Assembly: GCA_949284695.1 (NCBI GenBank)
Contig: CASDWJ010000020.1
Span: 1-64,000, forward strand
Origin: an uncultured Christensenella sp.
GTDB taxonomy: Bacteria; Bacillota; Clostridia; Christensenellales; UBA3700
DNA: 64,000 bases
Reading direction: 5' to 3'
In this document: one piece after another, positions 59,630 through 64,000 of the stretch
Layout of the letters: each line of letters begins with the position of its first letter
How positions within the stretch are numbered: the first letter of the stretch is position 1
Made by a program: the position numbers and the translations under genes
The notes under the pieces: generated by a model
What the model was told of the DNA's origin: nothing
Database searches by the model: none
What the model saw: only the letters and a program-made list of their open reading frames with translations

Positions 59630-60181
59630 TCATTTCATTTTATACACCTTGATTTTGCCGCCGTCCACGTCGAGCAACGCGCAGAGTGCGTCTATTATCC
59701 TTATTCTGACGTAGACGTCGTCTCCTCCTTCTGCTACGACTACGATGCCCTCGATCGCGGCGGGTTTGGTCGAAATTATCAGAGGCTGCTGTCTGCCGTC
59801 GGAAGTTATTATCACGGGCGACGACGTAGTCGTCGAATTTTCCACCACCCGACTGCTGTTGTCGTCGCTGTCCGTCGTGACCGTCGTCACGGTCTCCTCG
59901 TCGTAAGCGATGACGTAACTGTCCGACCCGTCGTAAGTGATAAGCACCTCGCACTTGCCTACGCCCTCTATCTCGGAGATGATTGCGGCAACTTTTTCTG
60001 CGGTATCTTCACCGCCGTCCGACGTTTCTGCGTTAGTCCCGCCTGAAAACTCCTCATAGGCGAAATACGCGACGATCAGTATTACGCAGAGCGCCGCGAC
60101 GATTATCAGCTCTATATGTCTGACGCTCCTTATCTTCTGCAAAATTCCGATTTTCTTGTTGGGATCGTTATTTGTTGTCAT
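59630..60181 (-). CDS. spoIIIAG: Stage III sporulation protein AG
   Basis: A 183-residue protein with a membrane helix (about 22-44) and an external ring-building domain (AAIISEIEGVGKCEVLITYDG, key parts IEGVGKCEVLITY; later KPAAIEGIVVVAEGG). SpoIIIAG forms a large ring in the intermembrane space. The segment between carries the family's variable T/S/D-rich loop. It overlaps spoIIIAF by 14 bases. Confidence 0.95.
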   Translation of the reverse strand: MTTNNDPNKKIGILQKIRSVRHIELIIVAALCVILIVAYFAYEEFSGGTNAETSDGGEDTAEKVAAIISEIEGVGKCEVLITYDGSDSYVIAYDEETVTTVTTDSDDNSSRVVENSTTTSSPVIITSDGRQQPLIISTKPAAIEGIVVVAEGGDDVYVRIRIIDALCALLDVDGGKIKVYKMK

Positions 60182-60629
60182 ATACCCTCACGTCGTCGCA
60201 GTTTACTGCGTTTTTTACTATCGAAATTATCTCGGCCTCGCACTCGTCTTTATTCTTGTCGGTGAGCGTGAGATCCACGTTGACCCTGTCAATTTCATAT
60301 ATGTCGGACGCCGCCGCAAAAATTACAACCTTTGCGCCTTCGTAACCGCGAAGATTGAGAGAATTTGTAATTTTATGTTCGTCGCTTTGCTTCCTGTCGT
60401 CGTTTACGGCTTCGACAAACGCGTAGTCTGTATCGAACGCGCTGTCGGAATATTGCGAAAAATCGATATCCGACTTGAGCGCTTTTGCTATAGGAGAAGC
60501 TATGACGAGCACCACGATCAGCGCGTATACGCCCTTGACGTACTTATTGCTCTCACCTTCGGGCGTCAGCACGTCGATGAGCACTCCGACGACTACAACG
60601 CCGACTATAGACATTATCCACCCCGTCAT
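60168..60629 (-). CDS. spoIIIAF: Stage III sporulation protein AF
   Basis: A 153-residue protein with two N-terminal membrane helices (about 5-22 and 31-48) and an external domain (about 75-153) with a ring-building fold. The LTPEGESNKYVKGVYALIVV turn between the helices is typical (VLTPEGESNKYVKGV). It overlaps spoIIIAE by four bases and spoIIIAG by 14. Confidence 0.93.
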   Translation of the reverse strand: MTGWIMSIVGVVVVGVLIDVLTPEGESNKYVKGVYALIVVLVIASPIAKALKSDIDFSQYSDSAFDTDYAFVEAVNDDRKQSDEHKITNSLNLRGYEGAKVVIFAAASDIYEIDRVNVDLTLTDKNKDECEAEIISIVKNAVNCDDVRVYDNK

Positions 60630-61813
60630 ATTACCCCCACGTTGCAGGTTGCTACAATGAGCATCACGGTCACTATGAACATAAATCCTACACCGAGCAC
60701 TATTGCTATCAGCACTCCGAGATTTTTCGAAAGTCCCGTCAGCATTGCCGAAAACCTCTCGTCGGACAGCGGCTCTATCAGCCCGCCGACGAGCTTCAGA
60801 CCGAGAGAAAAGACGGCAATTTCTATCACCGGAGCTACTACCGCGGCGATTATAAGCAGGGTTATCACGAGCCCCGCCGAGTTTTTTATCAGTACTATTC
60901 CCGCGAGAACAAGATCGAAGCCGTCCGAAAGATAACCGCCGAGAAGCGGCACGTAACTCTGAAGCGCGAACTTCGCTGTCTTGACAGACACCGTATCCGC
61001 TATCGCGCCGGTCAGTCCCTGGACCGACAAAAAGGTCGCGAATATCCCGAATACTCCGCCCAGCACGAAGTTGGCACAGCTTTTGAAAAACGAGGTCAAT
61101 TTGTTGAGTTTTATGTTCTTGCTCAGATTGCCCACTATCCCCGTCACCGTTGCGGCGATGAACAGCGGCAGCACGAGCTTGGTAACCACGGCGGTCACTC
61201 CCGTTGTCAGCACGGCAGTCATGGGTCTGTAAACGGACGAAGTCGTCGTCGCTCCGAGCGCGGTTAGCAGAGTCAGAAGAAGCGGGAACGAAGCGTTCAT
61301 CAGCGATTGCATTGAGTTGACGGTTGCCGACGCTTTTACGAGAAGTGAGACGACTTTAGCCGCTACCAGCGCGATCATCGCCGCATAACATGCGAAATAT
61401 ATAAGTTCGGTAGTGCTTTTTTTTAGAAAACCGCCGGAAAATCCGCCGACTACGGCATATAGTACCGCTATCGCGAAGATCGACACGAGCGTGGGAAGTG
61501 CGTCCGTTACGGAACTTGATACCGCATTTGTCAGCGCGGACATAAGCGCCTTGCCGTCGGTATCGTATTTTCCGCCGATAACGTCCTTGACGGCTTGAAG
61601 AAAGCCGCCGTCCGATAAGCCCGTACCGCCGTCGCCGTATTCGCTCAGCCAGTTTTCGAGTTGAGAAAGATCGAGCTCGCCCAGCTTGTCCCCGATCTCC
61701 TCTTCGAGTTTGCTTTCCGCGTCGTCGTCGGCGTAGACCGTCGCACCGCAGAGCGCGACCGCAAACGCGATCAGAAATACTATTGTCAACGTCTTTTTCA
61801 ATGCGTTTTTCAT
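60626..61813 (-). CDS. spoIIIAE: Stage III sporulation protein AE
   Basis: A 395-residue membrane protein with a cleavable-looking signal peptide (1-28), an acidic external N-terminal part and about seven to eight helices. The VPLLGGYLSDGFDLVLAG segment and GLTGAIADTVSVKTAKFALQS are family landmarks. It resembles export-apparatus membrane proteins and is probably the central membrane part of the channel. The ATG overlaps the spoIIIAD stop. Confidence 0.95.
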   Translation of the reverse strand: MKNALKKTLTIVFLIAFAVALCGATVYADDDAESKLEEEIGDKLGELDLSQLENWLSEYGDGGTGLSDGGFLQAVKDVIGGKYDTDGKALMSALTNAVSSSVTDALPTLVSIFAIAVLYAVVGGFSGGFLKKSTTELIYFACYAAMIALVAAKVVSLLVKASATVNSMQSLMNASFPLLLTLLTALGATTTSSVYRPMTAVLTTGVTAVVTKLVLPLFIAATVTGIVGNLSKNIKLNKLTSFFKSCANFVLGGVFGIFATFLSVQGLTGAIADTVSVKTAKFALQSYVPLLGGYLSDGFDLVLAGIVLIKNSAGLVITLLIIAAVVAPVIEIAVFSLGLKLVGGLIEPLSDERFSAMLTGLSKNLGVLIAIVLGVGFMFIVTVMLIVATCNVGVI

Positions 61814-62193
61814 ACGAGTTTTGCCACCGTGTCAATCAGCGCGTTTACTATCGGGAGCGCGGTGAGAAATATGGCGATTTTTCCCCCGAGAGCTATTTTT
61901 TTGGATATTCCTCCGCAGTCGAGATCGTCGCACAGACCGCATGCGTACTCGGTCAGATATCCTATGCCGACTATCTTGAGCAGTACGGCAAACAGCTCGG
62001 AATCCATGCCCGTTCTGTCCACGATCTCCTGAAGCGATACGAGCACCGAAGCGAGAGCTTTGATGCAGATTATCAGTATCACGATACCCGTCGCTACGGC
62101 GGCGAGCGCCGCATACTGCCCGTCCGTTTTTTTAAGAAGCAGGCAGGCGATGGCGCCGATAATACCAATTGCTATGAGCCTGAAAACGTCCAT
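61810..62193 (-). CDS. spoIIIAD: Stage III sporulation protein AD
   Basis: A 127-residue membrane protein with about four helices. The segment VLLKIVGIGYLTEYACGLCDDLDCGGISKKI (key part GIGYLTEYACGLCDDLD) is diagnostic of the SpoIIIAC/AD family. It shares one base with spoIIIAC and overlaps spoIIIAE by four. Confidence 0.95.
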   Translation of the reverse strand: MDVFRLIAIGIIGAIACLLLKKTDGQYAALAAVATGIVILIICIKALASVLVSLQEIVDRTGMDSELFAVLLKIVGIGYLTEYACGLCDDLDCGGISKKIALGGKIAIFLTALPIVNALIDTVAKLV

Positions 62194-62390
62194 CAGTAAA
62201 GACTCAGCACGGATTTGAGACTGTCGAACAGACCGCCGAGCATGTCGAGCACCATCATCAGCACTATCACGAGCCCCGTCAGGGTCACAAGCGTTGCTAT
62301 CTCGTCCTTGTCGCTCTTTTTGAGCACGGTATTTATGATTGCGGTAAGCAGACCTACCCCCGCTATCTTGAATATTATCCCAACGTCCAT
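62193..62390 (-). CDS. spoIIIAC: Stage III sporulation protein AC
   Basis: A 65-residue protein with two membrane helices: IIFKIAGVGLLTAIINTVLKK, trimmed key GVGLLTAIINTVLKKSDKDE, and a second helix TLTGLVIVLMMVLDML. It is the usual length for SpoIIIAC. GGAGG lies before ATG 62390, 12 bases after the spoIIIAB stop. Confidence 0.95.
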   Translation of the reverse strand: MDVGIIFKIAGVGLLTAIINTVLKKSDKDEIATLVTLTGLVIVLMMVLDMLGGLFDSLKSVLSLY

Positions 62391-62402
62391 ATTTCCTCCG
62401 TT

Positions 62403-62903
62403 TCAGGCTGCGAGCAACATTGCGGCAAGCCCTGCGAGTATGCCGAGTTTGAAGGACAAAGCACCGTATTTTTTGTAATTTTGCCGCGCAGTTTCAGTTA
62501 TCGGTGCAAACAGCGCCTTGTATCTCGCAAGTTCCGCAAGCTGTGTATCGAGATCGGATTTTCCGAGCGAGAAAAGCATTTCGGCGAGTAACCCATGCTC
62601 ATACCCGTTCAGAAGCCTCGTTTTTGTCGCGTTTTTACAGTCCTCCTTGCTTACCGAGCCGCTTTTCAACAGGGACAGATATGCGTTCAGTATTCTTGCG
62701 AGATCGTCTTTTTTGTCGGATACGAAATTTTCCGTAAGCTCACCGAGCGTGCTCTGAAGAAAAGACATTCCCTTTTCGAGCGAGTCGACGTAGGCGGTTA
62801 TGCCGACGAACAGATTGCTCCTCTTGCGGTAATGCGCACCGACTGCGTAACCCACATAGCCCGAGCAGACGAAAAGTATTGCGCCTAACGCGACGTTGAA
62901 CAA
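62403..62903 (-). CDS. spoIIIAB: Stage III sporulation protein AB
   Basis: A 166-residue protein with a helix at each end. It resembles type II secretion protein GspF-like parts. Family landmarks are GYVGYAVGAHYRKRSNLF and LSLLKSGSVSKEDC, ending with a C-terminal LGILAGLAAMLLA helix. It starts with TTG 62903 inside the end of spoIIIAA (19-base overlap), with AGAGG upstream. Confidence 0.93.
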   Translation of the reverse strand: MFNVALGAILFVCSGYVGYAVGAHYRKRSNLFVGITAYVDSLEKGMSFLQSTLGELTENFVSDKKDDLARILNAYLSLLKSGSVSKEDCKNATKTRLLNGYEHGLLAEMLFSLGKSDLDTQLAELARYKALFAPITETARQNYKKYGALSFKLGILAGLAAMLLAA

Positions 62904-63766
62904 TTCTTCAACCTCTCTTTGTCTGTGATATTCACGACTTTCCCGAGTTCTCCGAGTTCTACGAAATATCTGAATATGCCGCCGAGCGCGCCGTAGGTCT
63001 TATCTTTCAGCAGGCTCAGAGCGTCTTTCGCGTGGACGGTCGCAACGACTTTGACGCCCGAGCGACATATGTCGTTGAGGCAGTCTATCTCCTCTTTGCC
63101 GAATATCTCGTCGGTTGCTATCACGTCCGGTCTCATCGCTCTGACTGCGCCTTCGTAACCGCCTTTCTTGGACGAAAACAGCAAGACGTCGGTGTTAGGT
63201 CCGAGATCTGTGGTGGGTATACCGTTGACCGCGGCGCAAAGTTCGTTCCTTTCGTCGACTACGACTATGTTTTTGCCGCTCTCCGAGAGCAGTCTGACGA
63301 ACTCTCTCAATATCGTTGTCTTTCCCATGCCGGGCGGGGAAATTATCAGCGTGTTGTCAAAGTCATTGACTATACCCGTGAGCGCTTCGGCGCATCCGAA
63401 TATCTGCCTCGGTACTCTTATGCAGAGAAAATTGATGTTTTTCAGCGTAAAAAGTCTGCCGTTTTTGTAAACGCCCTCGCCGGATACTCCGATCCTGACG
63501 CCGTCGTCGCAACTGAGAAAGCCGTTGACAAGCTGATTGTTGACTGCGTATACAGAGTGTTTTGTCGCGACGGCGAGCACGTAGTCGACGTCGTCCTTCG
63601 TCACGGTATAGGTGTGTCCGTCCCTGTCTGCGGGAAAATAATATCTGCCGTATTCCGCGACAGACAACGGCTTTCCCGTCCTCATTCTTATCTCTGTCAG
63701 TTTGTCGGTATCGACGCGTGAAAAAATCAGTTCTCTGATTCTTTCCGGCAACAGATCTTTCAGCAT
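62885..63766 (-). CDS. spoIIIAA: Stage III sporulation protein AA (ATPase)
   Basis: A 293-residue secretion-type ATPase that powers the SpoIIIA-SpoIIQ channel. Walker A ISPPGMGKTTILRE (near 145), the following VVVDERNELCAA, and PDVIATDEIFGKEEID with the Walker B-like acidic pair are visible. ATG 63766 is preferred over GTG 63772 because GGAGG lies 5 bases before it. It is the first gene of the operon. Confidence 0.96.
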   Translation of the reverse strand: MLKDLLPERIRELIFSRVDTDKLTEIRMRTGKPLSVAEYGRYYFPADRDGHTYTVTKDDVDYVLAVATKHSVYAVNNQLVNGFLSCDDGVRIGVSGEGVYKNGRLFTLKNINFLCIRVPRQIFGCAEALTGIVNDFDNTLIISPPGMGKTTILREFVRLLSESGKNIVVVDERNELCAAVNGIPTTDLGPNTDVLLFSSKKGGYEGAVRAMRPDVIATDEIFGKEEIDCLNDICRSGVKVVATVHAKDALSLLKDKTYGALGGIFRYFVELGELGKVVNITDKERLKNCSTSR

Positions 63767-64000
63767 ATCCACCTCCGCAACTCATCTTTAAACCTGTAAA
63801 CGACAAGCGTTTATTACTTTTTCAGCGAACTCAACAAGCATAAATCTTTGAAAGCCGTTGCGTCGCCCCGTACGCTCTCACAGTCAGACTGCACGACCGT
63901 CCGATTTTTTCACTTGTAAACGTTGACCGTATGTTATGTGACAACGTTCCCTACAAAACATTATCTCTGAAATGCCGCGGTGGTCGTCCGGCGCTTGTGG
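63767..64000. other. Upstream region of spoIIIAA, cut by the window edge
   Basis: A stretch of 234 bases without a recognised gene. A sigma-E promoter for spoIIIA is expected here; I see no sequence that fits well. The phrase TTGTAAACG / CTGTAAACG occurs twice (near 63793 and 63913). Confidence 0.3.

Overview
The window is a chromosomal segment of an endospore-forming Firmicute of the class Clostridia. The evidence is direct: the spoIIAA-spoIIAB-sigF cluster followed by spoVAC-AD-AE, a complete spoIIIAA-AH operon, spoIVB and yunB. These sit among housekeeping genes in orders typical of Clostridia (miaB-mutS-mutL-miaA; nusB-folD-xseA-xseB-ispA-dxs-tlyA-nadK-argR-recN-spoIVB). A moderate GC content with AT-rich intergenic gaps and a Phe T-box before pheST fit the same group. 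I cannot name the genus; an uncultured gut lineage is a guess.

Layout. 1-7.1 kb is accessory. It holds a structured repeat in 2.5 copies, a zinc-ribbon/TIR/STAND-ATPase protein of about 1190 residues with a cysteine-rich C-terminal domain, a lipoprotein, a 5'-deleted ABC ATPase remnant behind an intact promoter, a sugar acetyltransferase, two tandemly duplicated double-HTH regulators and a small orphan protein. 7.2-10.7 kb is the sigma-F/spoVA sporulation block. 10.9-22.9 kb holds yunB, T-box-pheS-pheT, a U32 peptidase-family protein, mutS2, a small membrane protein, a cysteine desulfurase and thiI. 23.4-33.7 kb has a class A penicillin-binding protein divergent from miaB-mutS-mutL-miaA-ynbB. 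33.7-45.3 kb is looser: a decaying repeat field, lexA with a LexA box inside its promoter, a tyrosine recombinase next to about 1.4 kb of AT-rich DNA without genes, a PadR regulator fused to a membrane domain, a VTT membrane protein, proC-rnhA, and an ECF sigma factor with a large membrane-anchored partner. 45.3-47.4 kb has tRNA-Trp, a broken second tRNA-Trp interrupted by a repeat, and purB. 47.4-63.8 kb is a leftward series from spoIIIAA to spoIVB.

How the genes work together. SpoIIAA/SpoIIAB control sigma-F. Sigma-F and later sigma-G genes include spoIVB, which has a sigma-G-like promoter. SpoIIIAA-AH forms the mother cell-forespore channel, and SpoVAC/AD/AE move dipicolinate into the spore. 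MutS, MutL, MutS2, RecN, XseAB, LexA and RNase H form a repair set. MiaA/MiaB, ThiI with the adjacent desulfurase, TlyA and the U32 protein modify RNA.

The most unusual signals are: (1) a multi-branched repeat in which one arm is replaced by unrelated sequence that still folds; (2) the zinc-ribbon/TIR/STAND/cysteine-rich fusion; (3) at least three or four genes whose sigma-A promoter ends 5-6 bases before the start codon with no ribosome-binding site, which implies leaderless mRNAs; (4) a tRNA-Trp copy split in its T arm by an 87-base repeat; (5) a PadR regulator tethered to a four-helix membrane domain. I found no CRISPR array, prophage or complete insertion sequence. spo0A is not at its usual place after spoIVB.
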